Virus record (IMG/VR): IMGVR_UViG_3300029349_000004
Coordinates: 1 to 42,046 of that record
Direction: 5' to 3' (one strand)
Source of the DNA: a virus
Length of the DNA: 42,046 nucleotides
Part shown: piece after piece, positions 31,154 through 39,983 of the stretch
How positions within the stretch are numbered: the stretch's first letter is position 1
Layout: the number at the start of each line of letters is the position of its first letter
Program-made: the position numbers and the translations under genes
The notes under the pieces: generated by a model
What the model was told of the DNA's origin: nothing
The model's database searches: none
What the model saw: only the letters and a program-made list of their open reading frames with translations

Positions 31154-31190
31154 GGGGAGAAGTCTAGCCGTCCTAGCCAGACCGCTCCCC
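31154..31190 (-). terminator. Hairpin after the coat gene
   Basis: GGGGAG (31154-31159) pairs with CTCCCC (31185-31190) and an inner GTCT/AGAC pair extends the stem. The minus-strand continuation is TCTGTCTTAAC, not a T tract, so it may act as an RNA-stabilising or partial-termination structure for the coat mRNA. Confidence 0.4.
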
Positions 31191-31203
31191 AGTTTGTTAG
31201 TTA

Positions 31204-32457
31204 TTAGTAGCTGATGCTGTGCATGATGGCGTTGTGGCCTGGGGCATTAACCTCAAGCTGCCCAAAAAGGCACATGTCGACTACGTATTTAAACCCATCG
31301 ACCCCTCTAATTTCGTGATATTCTCTGCCTTCTGGGGACTTACGCTTACGGAAGCCACCACGGGTGCGGAATACCATCGATTTTAGGTCGAGATACATGA
31401 TTACATCGTCATCCATCTCTACGATGCCAACCAGTTTCAAAGTACCTTTAACGGTAGTTACTTCAATCTCAGTCCAACCGTAGATCGAAGCAGAAGGTTG
31501 CTTAGTAACAGCAAAGGGACCTTTTTGAGTCTCAAGAAGCTTCATGACAGAGCCAAGATGCTTAAAGCTCATAAGAACCGTATTAGCGTTACCTTTAGCT
31601 TTACGACGAACAGTTGTGTAACCGTCAAAAATCTTATCCAAAATATTTGAAGCGGTAACAGAAGCTCCGTCGATATTCGTTGCCTGGAGTACAGGCCAGA
31701 GCAATTTACTTACACCATGGACAGAAGCAGATCCGCCGTTAGCAACGGATAGCAACACTTCTTTGATAGAAGTAAACGAACCAGCAAGTGCACCTGGGTG
31801 GTAACACTTAGCAGATTGAGCAACTGTGTATGCGCTAACATCAGCAGCAGCACCGCCACGAGTTAAAGATACTGTTACAGTACCAGTTCCAGCAGTAGCA
31901 GCGTTGACGTTGATTGCGATAACATAAACAGTCAATGGTGAGCTGTTTGCATCATCAAGAACAAGTTTTTGACCAATTTGCAAACGGTCAATGTGGTCAA
32001 CTTCAAATGTACCACCAGCTTGGCCGTCTGTTGCCAGTTGAGCAAAGTGGCTACCGGAACCCAAAGAAGTCGATACAACTTGCTTGAAGTAATCAACCAT
32101 CGAATCAACTTCGCCTGGAAGAATTTTCAAGAATGTTGCTTCAGGAATCTTGCCTTCAGCATCCAAAAGATCACGATGGTTGAATACCAAAGATCCCCAA
32201 GCTTCAACGTATGTGTCAATAGATCCACGAACGTATTGGCTTTGAGAGATATCAGCGACATCTGCCAATTGACCAAACTCAACAGAAGATGCACCAGCTC
32301 CTTTGAAAGGAACGATGATCTTCGAGCCTTGCCAGCCATTATCGATTTCTAGGTTAGACAAGAACCAGTCACGCTTGATTAGCTCTTCAGAAACCATTCT
32401 ATTTGGTAGGTATTCATTCAGCATCGATTGAAACGAGCTATTTACTACTGTTGCCAT
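31204..32457 (-). CDS. Major capsid (coat) protein
   Basis: The 417-residue protein starts VNSSFQSMLNEYLPNRMVSE and follows the order N-arm, E-loop (about 55-85) and P/A domains expected of an HK97-fold coat protein of P22-like phages. It lies directly downstream of the scaffold gene (strand-wise) and has a strong start region. Later segments (WTEIEVTTVKGTLKLVGIVE, FRTRGGFRKRKSPEGREYHE) are conserved in podovirus coats. It should be the most abundant virion protein. Confidence 0.85.
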   Translation of the reverse strand: MATVVNSSFQSMLNEYLPNRMVSEELIKRDWFLSNLEIDNGWQGSKIIVPFKGAGASSVEFGQLADVADISQSQYVRGSIDTYVEAWGSLVFNHRDLLDAEGKIPEATFLKILPGEVDSMVDYFKQVVSTSLGSGSHFAQLATDGQAGGTFEVDHIDRLQIGQKLVLDDANSSPLTVYVIAINVNAATAGTGTVTVSLTRGGAAADVSAYTVAQSAKCYHPGALAGSFTSIKEVLLSVANGGSASVHGVSKLLWPVLQATNIDGASVTASNILDKIFDGYTTVRRKAKGNANTVLMSFKHLGSVMKLLETQKGPFAVTKQPSASIYGWTEIEVTTVKGTLKLVGIVEMDDDVIMYLDLKSMVFRTRGGFRKRKSPEGREYHEIRGVDGFKYVVDMCLFGQLEVNAPGHNAIMHSISY

Positions 32458-32485
32458 TTCTCACTCCTTGAGAATTATGTTTTTG

Positions 32486-33499
32486 TTAATATTGTTCTGT
32501 AAGTTCTTTCGCTCTGCGCTTTAAATCTTCCAGCGATTTCACTGCTGTCTTTACTGCACTCGTTCCCCGTCCTTGAATGTTAGGGATGACTGGCTTTTGT
32601 GAGGCTTGCACTATCTGTGCTCCACCAGCAACCACCGCGGCACCCAGGCTTGGGTTAATCGCTTTGAGATGCTTAATGGCCTCACCTACGGCTTGCGATG
32701 CAGGGATGTCTTGTCCTCTTGCAGCATATGCCTGACCAATCTGAATACAGTAATCTTTAAATGCGCCTGGGCTTCCCATTCCAGCGTTGTATGCTTCTGC
32801 GATTACCTTGGCTTCAGGTACTCCCAGAGCCATATCTAGCTCGAAGGTTCGTTGTTGAACGGCAAATTGCTGCTGGCTTTGCTGCAAACGTGCGTTCTCA
32901 ACTTCGTAATAGCGGGCAGCCTCTTTAGCTTGCTTGCTGTTTTCCCACTGAGCTTTCTGCTCTGGGGACATCTGCTCACGTCTTACTAATTCTAAAGCAT
33001 ACTCTAAAATTTTATTCTTGGGAATATTAAGACCTTCAAAAAAGCTATCAAAATCATTCTCAGAAACATACTTACCAAGAATATCTAAGGCTTTATCAGT
33101 TTCTTGTACTTTTGCCTTAGTTTGTTCTAATTCATCTTTAATTGCTTGATGCTTTGGCTTAATACTTTCTAAACCATATGCTTTTTCATAAAGTTCTTTA
33201 ACTTTCTTTTCCATTTCTTGATTTTTAATGACTGGTCTTAGCCATTCATCAATTTCATGCTCTTTATCCATTACTTTAAACTTATAGTTTGGACTATAGG
33301 CTGGAGGTGCATCAGTTTTTTCACCTTCAACAAGTAATTTGCCCTTGCCACCAGTTGCTTTGATAGCATCTAAGCCTTTAGGCTCTGTCAGGGTCTTGGC
33401 TTCTACCGTTTCTGTGGTAGTTGCCGTTGTTTCTGGTGCGGTAGCTGTAGTTTCTACCGCCGCTGTTGTTGTTTCCACACTTGTCGCTTCCGTTGTCAT
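32486..33499 (-). CDS. Scaffolding protein
   Basis: The 337-residue protein starts at ATG 33499, overlapping the portal stop (TGATG); GTG 33502 is an alternative. The first 45 residues are Thr/Glu-rich and disordered. The centre is a coiled coil (about 85-235) and the C-terminus is Lys/Arg-rich (KRRAKELTEQY). Size, position between portal and coat, and composition are those of phage scaffolds, whose basic C-terminus binds the coat. Confidence 0.8.
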   Translation of the reverse strand: MTTEATSVETTTAAVETTATAPETTATTTETVEAKTLTEPKGLDAIKATGGKGKLLVEGEKTDAPPAYSPNYKFKVMDKEHEIDEWLRPVIKNQEMEKKVKELYEKAYGLESIKPKHQAIKDELEQTKAKVQETDKALDILGKYVSENDFDSFFEGLNIPKNKILEYALELVRREQMSPEQKAQWENSKQAKEAARYYEVENARLQQSQQQFAVQQRTFELDMALGVPEAKVIAEAYNAGMGSPGAFKDYCIQIGQAYAARGQDIPASQAVGEAIKHLKAINPSLGAAVVAGGAQIVQASQKPVIPNIQGRGTSAVKTAVKSLEDLKRRAKELTEQY

Positions 33500-35592
33500 C
33501 ACATTACTCCCATGGGACTGGCCTGTCCCTGTTGTTGCCCAACTTCGCTCATTAGCAACTTTGCCACTTCAGCTTGTTGAGCACTGTTCATTTGCTGCAT
33601 CGCATCCTGAGTCATACCTTGTTGCTGGAGCTGTTTTAGCAGCCAATCTAGTGCCTCATATGGAATCCTGACACGCTTAGGAGCTTTGTTAGGATCACTA
33701 TCAGGAACATACATATCCGCCGCTACCATTGCACCACCCGTAGGAATAAACTCAGCTTCAGCAGCCTTTAGAGCAGACGCTTCTTGCGCCTGTTTGTCTA
33801 AATGATACTGCTCATACTGCGTATACAGCTCTTGAACTTGTGGAGCAAGCAAACCAAAGTCACGTTCTTTCTTACGTTTGGCTACTTGCTTCAACACATA
33901 ACCTGAATCATCACTTGGAGAGATCTGTGGCATCTCACCACGCTCAATTGCAAGGAAATCATTCTTTGCATTGCGCTCATTAATCGTAAAGTCACCAAAT
34001 GCCTCTTGCCAGTTAGCAAACGGAAACTGTGTGATGAGTTTACCAATGTCGTCACGTTCCAAGTTGGTGCCAACATACTGCATGATATGATTAAGTACCA
34101 ACGTCTTACCTAACTTTGTCTCAATCGTTTCTATTTGATCTTCTACTTGAATTAAATGTGACAGTGGTGTGGTTGTTTTGAACTCTGCGATGTTAATCAC
34201 CTCAGATCTGCCAATGGCAGCAATCAACTCGTCACCTTCTAGGTAGAATTTAGCTAGTTCAAGGAACTTTTCACACATATCTACCAAGAACTCACCAAAC
34301 TTTTCAGCATAAAAGCTGAACTTTTGCGTCTGGTTCATGCTGCGAAACAGCATTGCCATAGGGTCTAAATTGGTCTGTTTTTCCTGATCTACAAGATCAA
34401 TCATGAGTGCACGAGACATTTCTTGCTCATTCATGGCTATGTATTCGTAGAATTGCTCTCCGTTACGACCAGGAAGAATAGTGGGCGGCTGGCCTTGATA
34501 TGTAATTCCGCGAACACCAGGAAGAAGACTACCTTGTGAGACCTTTGTACCGGCTTGATAAAGAATCTTATCTTCCGCAATCGTGATACCATGTAAGGCA
34601 ACCTGCGACGACGCACGGTTTATTTCCGCTTGCCACGGCCTAGCGACCTTAACAATGCTAGTGGCCCTTGCTTTAGTAGGATGTTCATCAAAACCTTTCC
34701 AAGCAATTGGGAAGATGCCAGCAGGTAATGGTCCTTCTTCAAGGATGCCCGCTTTCGTCGCGATGTAAAAATATCCCTCAGGATACTCCGGAGAAGGCTT
34801 ATAGTAGTATTCAAGGAGTAAAGTTTGATCTTTTTCACGTCCATATCCATTCTTCATGGAGTCAAACACTACAAAGTCTTCACTTGATTCAGTAATGTAC
34901 TTTAATTTCTCTTCTTGATCTTTATATCGCTCTTTAAGCACTTTACTTGATTCAAGCTTCTCAACGCCTATCCAACGTGCATCTTTCATCTGCATACATG
35001 ATGGATCTCTAAATACATTTTGCCCAAAAAGTCTCTCAAACACAAATTCGCCTGTAAAGACTGGCTTAGAATCATCCATTACAGGCATACCCATCTCATC
35101 GACTTCAGGCATGCCCATTTCATCTAGCTTTGGCTCATAGCCTTTTAGTTTTCCTTTTGTGGGATCAAAGAAAACCTTTACCGCACACTCACCAATCCCA
35201 CAGAAATCACCACAAAGATCTCTAATCAGTGCGTTGATCTTGTAACGATGCTTGGCGTCTTCCCAGACTGCTTTGTTTAGTTCAGCAGACTTTTGATCTT
35301 GCAGTTCTGTTTGATTTCTTGGAGAAATAGTTACGCCAGGAGCTTGAGACATAATAGCGTTGACGTATATACGGTGTGCTCTGTGTAGCCAGTTCTTGGT
35401 AATACGCAACTGATATGGATCTTGCGTCATACCGTTGACACGATTACGTTGCCAGATGTCGTTTAGACGTTTGGAATAATGCTCACCAGAGATAAGCAAA
35501 ATATTGCTACGCATCTCAGACAAGATCTCTTTATCTACAGACTTGGCATCATCGTGAAGTTTATTCAGCTCATCAATTTTCATGGGCTTCAT
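33499..35592 (-). CDS. Portal protein, P22-like
   Basis: The protein is 697 residues from ATG 35592, preceded by GGAG; the in-frame ATG 35616 lies upstream of that site. It has the length and helix/strand order of P22-type portals (about 700), with QDPYQLRITKNWLHRAHRIY, SQAPGVTISPRN and AVKVFFDPTKG segments typical of the family, and a Gln-rich C-terminal barrel region (from about 640). It forms the twelve-fold ring for packaging and tail attachment. Confidence 0.9.
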   Translation of the reverse strand: MKPMKIDELNKLHDDAKSVDKEILSEMRSNILLISGEHYSKRLNDIWQRNRVNGMTQDPYQLRITKNWLHRAHRIYVNAIMSQAPGVTISPRNQTELQDQKSAELNKAVWEDAKHRYKINALIRDLCGDFCGIGECAVKVFFDPTKGKLKGYEPKLDEMGMPEVDEMGMPVMDDSKPVFTGEFVFERLFGQNVFRDPSCMQMKDARWIGVEKLESSKVLKERYKDQEEKLKYITESSEDFVVFDSMKNGYGREKDQTLLLEYYYKPSPEYPEGYFYIATKAGILEEGPLPAGIFPIAWKGFDEHPTKARATSIVKVARPWQAEINRASSQVALHGITIAEDKILYQAGTKVSQGSLLPGVRGITYQGQPPTILPGRNGEQFYEYIAMNEQEMSRALMIDLVDQEKQTNLDPMAMLFRSMNQTQKFSFYAEKFGEFLVDMCEKFLELAKFYLEGDELIAAIGRSEVINIAEFKTTTPLSHLIQVEDQIETIETKLGKTLVLNHIMQYVGTNLERDDIGKLITQFPFANWQEAFGDFTINERNAKNDFLAIERGEMPQISPSDDSGYVLKQVAKRKKERDFGLLAPQVQELYTQYEQYHLDKQAQEASALKAAEAEFIPTGGAMVAADMYVPDSDPNKAPKRVRIPYEALDWLLKQLQQQGMTQDAMQQMNSAQQAEVAKLLMSEVGQQQGQASPMGVM

Positions 35593-35890
35593 GGAAAGCT
35601 CTCCTTTGCTCTGCATTTAAAACTTCACGTTCAAAACCAAATGGATCATCAATCATAAGCTGTGACATACGAACATCATCCATCAACTCTTTGTCGATAG
35701 ATGTTGGCTTTTTAATTTCATTTGCATCTGTGAAATCACCAACTTCTTGTGAACGCTCCAAAAAGAATTCTACCTCAAACTCAGATGTCTTAATCTTACT
35801 GACTCCAAGTTTTCGACATTCATTGATAATACCAAGAAGTTTGTATCTCTTACTAGTTTCCGTATGCTTCGTTCCAAGCTTCGACTTCAT
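35573..35890 (-). CDS. Small protein between terminase and portal
   Basis: The 105-residue protein starts at ATG 35890 inside the terminase end (38-base overlap); a longer start at 35929 has no ribosome site. It contains SEFEVEF after a helical region. Small genes with that kind of segment are common between terminase and portal genes. It overlaps the portal start by 20 bases. Function unknown. Confidence 0.55.
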   Translation of the reverse strand: MKSKLGTKHTETSKRYKLLGIINECRKLGVSKIKTSEFEVEFFLERSQEVGDFTDANEIKKPTSIDKELMDDVRMSQLMIDDPFGFEREVLNAEQRRAFHEAHEN

Positions 35891-37496
35891 CTCTGAAGGC
35901 TTTCCACTCGTCTTTGTTCTCGAACTCATCCGTCATCTCTCCCCTGCGCTGTTTTAATTCCCACTGAAAATACTGATCTTTAGTCCAATCAGTATGTGGC
36001 ACATCGTCCCTATCATCATCGTCTATTTTTAAATTTGGAGCAATTTTAACAAAATCCCAAGGAATTAGCTTCAAAACATAGCGAAGAGCATCAGTTAAAT
36101 CGTCTTGGTACTTTCTGTTCTTCTCTCCAGCAGGTACAGACATCAATTCTGTCACTAACTTACGGTTATCATACACATCTCCGTCAATGGTCAAAGCACC
36201 ACTTTGAAAGAGTGTGTTGGTTATTTGTTCACCAGAGTTTCTTTGTTTGTCTGCTGGCAGGAATGGTTCTCCAGACCTGGAGGCAATAAGACCAAACTCC
36301 CTAGACTGATAATCATAGCAAGCTTGGGTAATGCTTATTCCCTGTCTAAGCTCTTTATACTTTTCGAGGATATCTTTTGCCGTAGTTTCTTCGAAATCTC
36401 CTCTCCAAGTCCTAACCACTCGTCCACGATCAAGATCAGGAGAAACAGCGACAATAACAACTGCACCAGCAGAGCGACCACGACCACCACTACCCACGTC
36501 AACACCTGCATAATACCTCCAGCTTGCGGGGATCTTCTCAGAAGCATCCATTACAGATTTATCAGGATCAAAGGTCAGATACCTTCTGCCTTCGTCTTTT
36601 ACAAACCTTCCATCAATACGTTTTAAAATCTCAGTCTGCGAAGTACAAAAGTTTTCAGCCTCTCTAATCCTTTCAGGAGTCCATGGACTAGGAGTGCCAT
36701 CGTCATAATACATACACTCCCGCATCGAGACAGAACGCTTCCAAGCATCCTTAAACATCTCTTCAGCTGTGCCAATACATTCCATAGCCCTGTACCAGAT
36801 CTGTAACCCTCTGGTGGCAGTGAATACTTGATTGAAGTAACCCCTGGTAGCTCTAAGCCTGGCCAAACACTCATTGATAATCTCCTCAGGAGCCTCCTCA
36901 TCGAAGGTCATCATTGCGACGGAGCTTGTCTGCAAGTTTACAGTCTTTTGACCATAGGATTTAAAAAATATACTGCACCCACTGCGAAAGTGTATGGCGT
37001 GGACATCACCACTCTTATATTCAATGTCCCAACCATAGTTCTCATGGTCTTTCATTGCACCACGCGGCAAAAACTCAGGCACCCACTTTTTTTCTACTTC
37101 AATCGTCGAAACACTGTCTGACGGATAAAAATACCAAAATTGCTTAGGAGGAGTCTCCCACAACTCTTTCCAAAGATTCTTATTGCATGCCCACTCAATG
37201 TTCTTACGAATTGCAGCACTGCTCTTACCAATCTGGTTAGCAGCACAAAGAAGATTCATTCTGTTGCGGGAATCAAAGAACTCTCTAGCCCATGGATAAA
37301 ATTTCCACCCGTATAGGTGCGGTAAATCTTCTCGAAGCTCTTTGATCCTTGCTTTGATAATACTCTGCTGGAAAGTTAATGGATCAAGGTTTTTCATGCG
37401 CGTCATCTCACGCGTCATCTCCTTGACCTGTCTTTCCTTAGACTTCTCTACGAAATCATCAATGCGTGCTTCGCGGCTCTGCTTCTTCTTGGCCAT
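35853..37496 (-). CDS. terL: Terminase large subunit
   Basis: The 547-residue protein starts at ATG 37496 (GAAGAGGT upstream), not TTG 37511. The ATPase has a Walker A segment (CAANQIGKSSAA, about 88-99) and Walker B (MTFDEEAPE, about 209-217). The nuclease domain has acidic residues in GVDVGSGG (about 330), ACYDYQSREF and DDLTDALRY (about 475-484). It cuts and translocates DNA into the prohead. It overlaps the small-subunit gene by 38 bases. Confidence 0.95.
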   Translation of the reverse strand: MAKKKQSREARIDDFVEKSKERQVKEMTREMTRMKNLDPLTFQQSIIKARIKELREDLPHLYGWKFYPWAREFFDSRNRMNLLCAANQIGKSSAAIRKNIEWACNKNLWKELWETPPKQFWYFYPSDSVSTIEVEKKWVPEFLPRGAMKDHENYGWDIEYKSGDVHAIHFRSGCSIFFKSYGQKTVNLQTSSVAMMTFDEEAPEEIINECLARLRATRGYFNQVFTATRGLQIWYRAMECIGTAEEMFKDAWKRSVSMRECMYYDDGTPSPWTPERIREAENFCTSQTEILKRIDGRFVKDEGRRYLTFDPDKSVMDASEKIPASWRYYAGVDVGSGGRGRSAGAVVIVAVSPDLDRGRVVRTWRGDFEETTAKDILEKYKELRQGISITQACYDYQSREFGLIASRSGEPFLPADKQRNSGEQITNTLFQSGALTIDGDVYDNRKLVTELMSVPAGEKNRKYQDDLTDALRYVLKLIPWDFVKIAPNLKIDDDDRDDVPHTDWTKDQYFQWELKQRRGEMTDEFENKDEWKAFRDEVEAWNEAYGN

Positions 37497-38346
37497 CCGT
37501 GACCTCTTCAAACTTTAGTTCAATATCAGGTAACTCTGGAATGTCTGGCATCATCATCCGCTGACCATGCCTTGTGACAGTCTCCACATCGTCCAAAATC
37601 TCTTGATTACCACTCTTGATCAAAGACTTAATGTCCCCGTCATAGTGCTTCAAATACCTATGCTGATCTCTCTTAGCCTTCTCAATCCTACGCTCTAACG
37701 TCTCAAGATCCTCTAACTGTAAACTACTAACCTGCTCCCTAAGCTGATCTACAGGTTGCTCAGAGTTGAAGTTTACATTCACAGACTTCTGCTCAACTTG
37801 CATACGCTGAACAATACCACCCTTTATACGCATATCAGCTAACTGCCATGCCTTCAAAATAAGGGTCGCTACCTTCGTATCAACCTTGCCGTCTTCACCC
37901 AACATAGGCAGATTCATAATCTCTAAAAGACGCTCAGTTCCCTTATGCAAGATATGTCTCATCTGGATCGCATAACTGACCGGAGGGGTAAATATCCAAA
38001 GCATACGCTTATTGTTAGGCTCATAGCCAGATACCCACATCTCCCAACTTACAGCACCACAAATGATCGACTGTAAAGCCATCTTCTTACCACTAGCAGT
38101 CGCAGCATTATACTCATCCCAGAACGATAACCTGACACGCTCATCCCTCTCATCAGGCTGGCACTGATTTCTAATTTCCCTCTCAGTCAACATCAATGTC
38201 CTAGGCAATTTATTACGAACACGCTCTAAGATAGGCACCAATCTAGGTGGCAATCTGTTCAATAAAGCATCTGGATTATGGGGATCATAAAGGGCTGAAA
38301 TAGCCTCATCAGGCACTACCTTTGGCCTACCTGGCTGTCTGGCCAT
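37459..38346 (-). CDS. terS: Terminase small subunit (candidate)
   Basis: The 295-residue protein precedes and overlaps the large subunit, the normal position. It has a helical N-terminal region (DERVRLSFWDEYNAATAS), a central block with WIFTPPVSYAIQMRHILHKG, and a charged C-terminal coil ending in acidic residues. This is longer than most small subunits (150-200), so the family link rests on gene order. GAGGT precedes ATG 38346. It would recognise the packaging site, perhaps the adjacent iterons. Confidence 0.65.
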   Translation of the reverse strand: MARQPGRPKVVPDEAISALYDPHNPDALLNRLPPRLVPILERVRNKLPRTLMLTEREIRNQCQPDERDERVRLSFWDEYNAATASGKKMALQSIICGAVSWEMWVSGYEPNNKRMLWIFTPPVSYAIQMRHILHKGTERLLEIMNLPMLGEDGKVDTKVATLILKAWQLADMRIKGGIVQRMQVEQKSVNVNFNSEQPVDQLREQVSSLQLEDLETLERRIEKAKRDQHRYLKHYDGDIKSLIKSGNQEILDDVETVTRHGQRMMMPDIPELPDIELKFEEVTDGQEEAEPRSTH

Positions 38347-38439
38347 AAAAATACCTCGTTAACATGGTTTTATGAAGATTCTAATATAGCCTTAGTAGGG
38401 GAATAAGAATAGTGCAAGGATTGTTTGCGAATTTTTTGA

Positions 38440-38484
38440 GGGGGGGCAATGCAAATATAATTGCAAGCAGACCCCCACCCCCCC
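38440..38484. repeat. Nested G/C hairpin
   Basis: Seven G (38440-38446) can pair with C5-A-C7 (3872-84 of the same block, 38472-38484). Inside, TGCAA (38450-38454) pairs with TTGCA (38461-38465) around ATATAA. The result is a tall two-part stem next to a T6 tract. It could be an origin structure, a strong transcription block or the packaging mark. Confidence 0.55.
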
Positions 38485-38540
38485 TGTCAGTTTTCTGACA
38501 CCTGTCAGGAATCTATACAAAGTGTCCAAACTTTTGACAC
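38485..38540. repeat. TGTCAG/CTGACA and GTGTC/GACAC dyads
   Basis: TGTCAG-tttt-CTGACA-cc-TGTCAG lies at 38485-38508, giving two overlapping dyads. GTGTC (38522-38526) and GACAC (38536-38540) lie nine bases apart. TTGACA (38534-38539) is followed after 17 bases by TATCGT, a possible rightward promoter. Related motifs lie near 38919 and 40857. Confidence 0.55.
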
Positions 38541-38592
38541 CTGATCTAAGTGGCTGATATCGTTTACCTTTGCTTCAACCTCCTGATATCGC

Positions 38593-38690
38593 TAGTGATT
38601 GCTAGTGATTGCAACCTCAACCATATGATTGCAAACGGTATGCCAAAGCGCGATTGCGATTGCAACCCAATGATATGATTGCCAAACGCT
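38593..38690. repeat. GATTGC iteron array
   Basis: Six copies of GATTGC lie at 38597, 38607, 38627, 38652, 38658 and 38677. The first two form a tandem TAGTGATTGC repeat. The block GATTGCAACC...ATATGATTGC(C)AAACG occurs twice about 50 bases apart, an imperfect duplication. Iteron clusters of this kind mark replication origins and packaging sites. Confidence 0.75.
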
Positions 38691-38918
38691 ATTAGTGGTG
38701 GTGTGCACAAAAAGATACGTTTTCATTTAACATATGTTTATTGAACGCTGGCGGGTGACTGGCACAAAACACATATCGTTTTAAAGGGCAAAAACCTCAA
38801 ATCTGAGAGCCTAGAGATCTTTGTGGGTGTCTGAGGTGGGCGGATATCTTTTGATCGCTTAAAAGCACACTTTTGCGTGTCTTGCGCGGTGACTCCATAC
38901 CTTTACCACCACACCCAA

Positions 38919-38946
38919 AGTGTCAAACCTTTGTACAGTGTCCACC
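38919..38946. repeat. GTGTCAAA motif pair
   Basis: CAAAGTGTCAAACCTTTG (38919-38935) is an imperfect dyad and GTGTCC follows at 38938. On the minus strand this gives TTTGACACTTTG, matching copies at 38513-38530 and 40868-40885. Confidence 0.5.
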
Positions 38947-38954
38947 TTTTATAC

Positions 38955-38977
38955 ACAAAAGCCGCCCATTGGGCGGC
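38955..38977 (-). terminator. Rho-independent terminator of the leftward small-gene operon
   Basis: GCCGCCC-att-GGGCGGC (38961-38977) is a perfect seven-base stem with a three-base loop, followed on the minus strand by TTTTGTGTATAAAA. It lies 28 bases after the last gene of the operon (39005). Confidence 0.85.
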
Positions 38978-39004
38978 CTCAGTGTCCTTGATGTTTATCT
39001 TTTC

Positions 39005-39229
39005 TCAGTACTCGTACCACGCCATTATTCTAACACACGCTCCTTTAAGATCGATAGCTCTCATATCTCCGCTCTCACAGGTCACCCTGTGCTTCACCTT
39101 GATCCCTTGATCTCTTTTGAACCTCCTGAGAGCTTGTTTAAGATCTTTGGACTGTGTGTCCTCAGCTTTTACCACCCATGAGTAGTTGCTCTCACCGCCA
39201 AATGTGTCCGTCATCTCAACCTTGATCAT
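39005..39229 (-). CDS. Small protein 6 of the leftward operon
   Basis: The 74-residue protein starts at ATG 39229 behind AGGAGGTTTGAT; a longer start at 39271 lacks a site. The protein is charged, with a QALRRFKRDQG helix and a single cysteine pair. Last gene before the terminator. Not recognised. Confidence 0.6.
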   Translation of the reverse strand: MIKVEMTDTFGGESNYSWVVKAEDTQSKDLKQALRRFKRDQGIKVKHRVTCESGDMRAIDLKGACVRIMAWYEY

Positions 39230-39230
39230 A

Positions 39231-39416
39231 TCAAACCTCCTTTGAGATCGCGGAGTGAAGATATCTCTCATGAATTGAAGTTTCTTTTCCGTTTATCTCT
39301 ATTAAATAAACTGAACCATCAATGTGGGTCTCTCCTAAAAACTCAATGACACTACCAAAAAATTTTTTCCTTTTGTCTCCATAAACAAAAATTTTTTCTC
39401 CAGCTTCAAATTTCAT
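39231..39416 (-). CDS. Small protein 5 of the leftward operon
   Basis: The 61-residue protein has beta-strand character (KIFVYGDKRKKFFGSVIEFL) resembling a small SH3/Tudor-like barrel. Same ribosome site AGGAGGTTTGATATG as its neighbours. Unrecognised. Confidence 0.55.
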   Translation of the reverse strand: MKFEAGEKIFVYGDKRKKFFGSVIEFLGETHIDGSVYLIEINGKETSIHERYLHSAISKEV

Positions 39417-39426
39417 ATCAAACCTC

Positions 39427-39735
39427 CTAATTTTTTACTAAACACTCTCTCAACACTCTCATCTCATCATCCCATGATTGCCCACACACATACTCAATGG
39501 ATCGATCGCCTATCATCAAGCGATCATAGATACCGTGGTTTTTAAGCAGTGCCAACGGTAGCGCCAAACGTCTTTTAAGCCGCTTTTTAGTGTCTTGACG
39601 GCAACGATAACCAATCATCGAAATGATCATATCAATCTGCTGATGTGAGAGCATATGTGTCATGATCTCATCAATGTACTGTGTGTGTGGTTGATCCTTT
39701 TTTGCGTCCCATATGCGATCGCTTAAAGATCTCAT
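39427..39735 (-). CDS. Small protein 4 of the leftward operon
   Basis: The 102-residue protein is helical with a basic centre (CRQDTKKRLKRRLALPLALL). The start follows GAGGAGGTTTTTAT and overlaps the upstream gene by four bases. No family recognised. Confidence 0.6.
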   Translation of the reverse strand: MRSLSDRIWDAKKDQPHTQYIDEIMTHMLSHQQIDMIISMIGYRCRQDTKKRLKRRLALPLALLKNHGIYDRLMIGDRSIEYVCGQSWDDEMRVLRECLVKN

Positions 39736-39983
39736 ATAAAAACCTCCTCAGCGATCCCTGATGGCAAAAGTGTCCTCATAGTCAAACCTTCAACTGAATC
39801 ATCCACAAGATATGGTATGATCCGCACAGATAAAACCTCTCTCAATTTGTATTTTTCGATAAAAGCTTTTGCTTCAACGACCGGGTCGCCACCCACAAAC
39901 TTCACTTCAAACCTCTCCATTTTCCTCTTCCTAGGTGCTTTTGCTCTAAACACCAAGTACTTTTGCTCTTTCATATCTCTCAT
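39732..39983 (-). CDS. Small protein 3 of the leftward operon
   Basis: The 83-residue protein has a basic N-terminus (FRAKAPRKRKMERFEVKFVGG) and a small alpha/beta C-terminal half. AGGAGGTTTGAT precedes ATG 39983, in turn preceded by CTGATATC. Overlaps the neighbour gene by four bases. Unrecognised. Confidence 0.6.
   Translation of the reverse strand: MRDMKEQKYLVFRAKAPRKRKMERFEVKFVGGDPVVEAKAFIEKYKLREVLSVRIIPYLVDDSVEGLTMRTLLPSGIAEEVFI

Larger units (their letters stand above)
38347..39004. promoter_or_regulatory. Non-coding region between packaging and small-gene operons
   Basis: No gene is supported in 658 bases. The region contains, left to right: a G7/C12 hairpin (38440-38484), TGTCAG/CTGACA repeats (38485-38509), a GTGTC/GACAC dyad with promoter-like spacing (38522-38562), a decayed ribosome-site motif (38577-38590), six GATTGC iterons (38593-38682), an AACATATGTT palindrome (38729-38738), GTGTCA copies (38919-38942) and a terminator (38955-38977). 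This looks like an origin, packaging or control region. Confidence 0.7.

Noticed and set aside
33339-33671. Plus-strand hydrophobic frame opposite the scaffold N-terminus
   Set aside because: It mirrors the Thr/Glu-rich disordered region of the scaffold; no ribosome site.
38873-39181. Plus-strand 77- and 102-residue frames
   Set aside because: They run antisense through the terminator and the last gene of the leftward operon, and no ribosome site precedes them.
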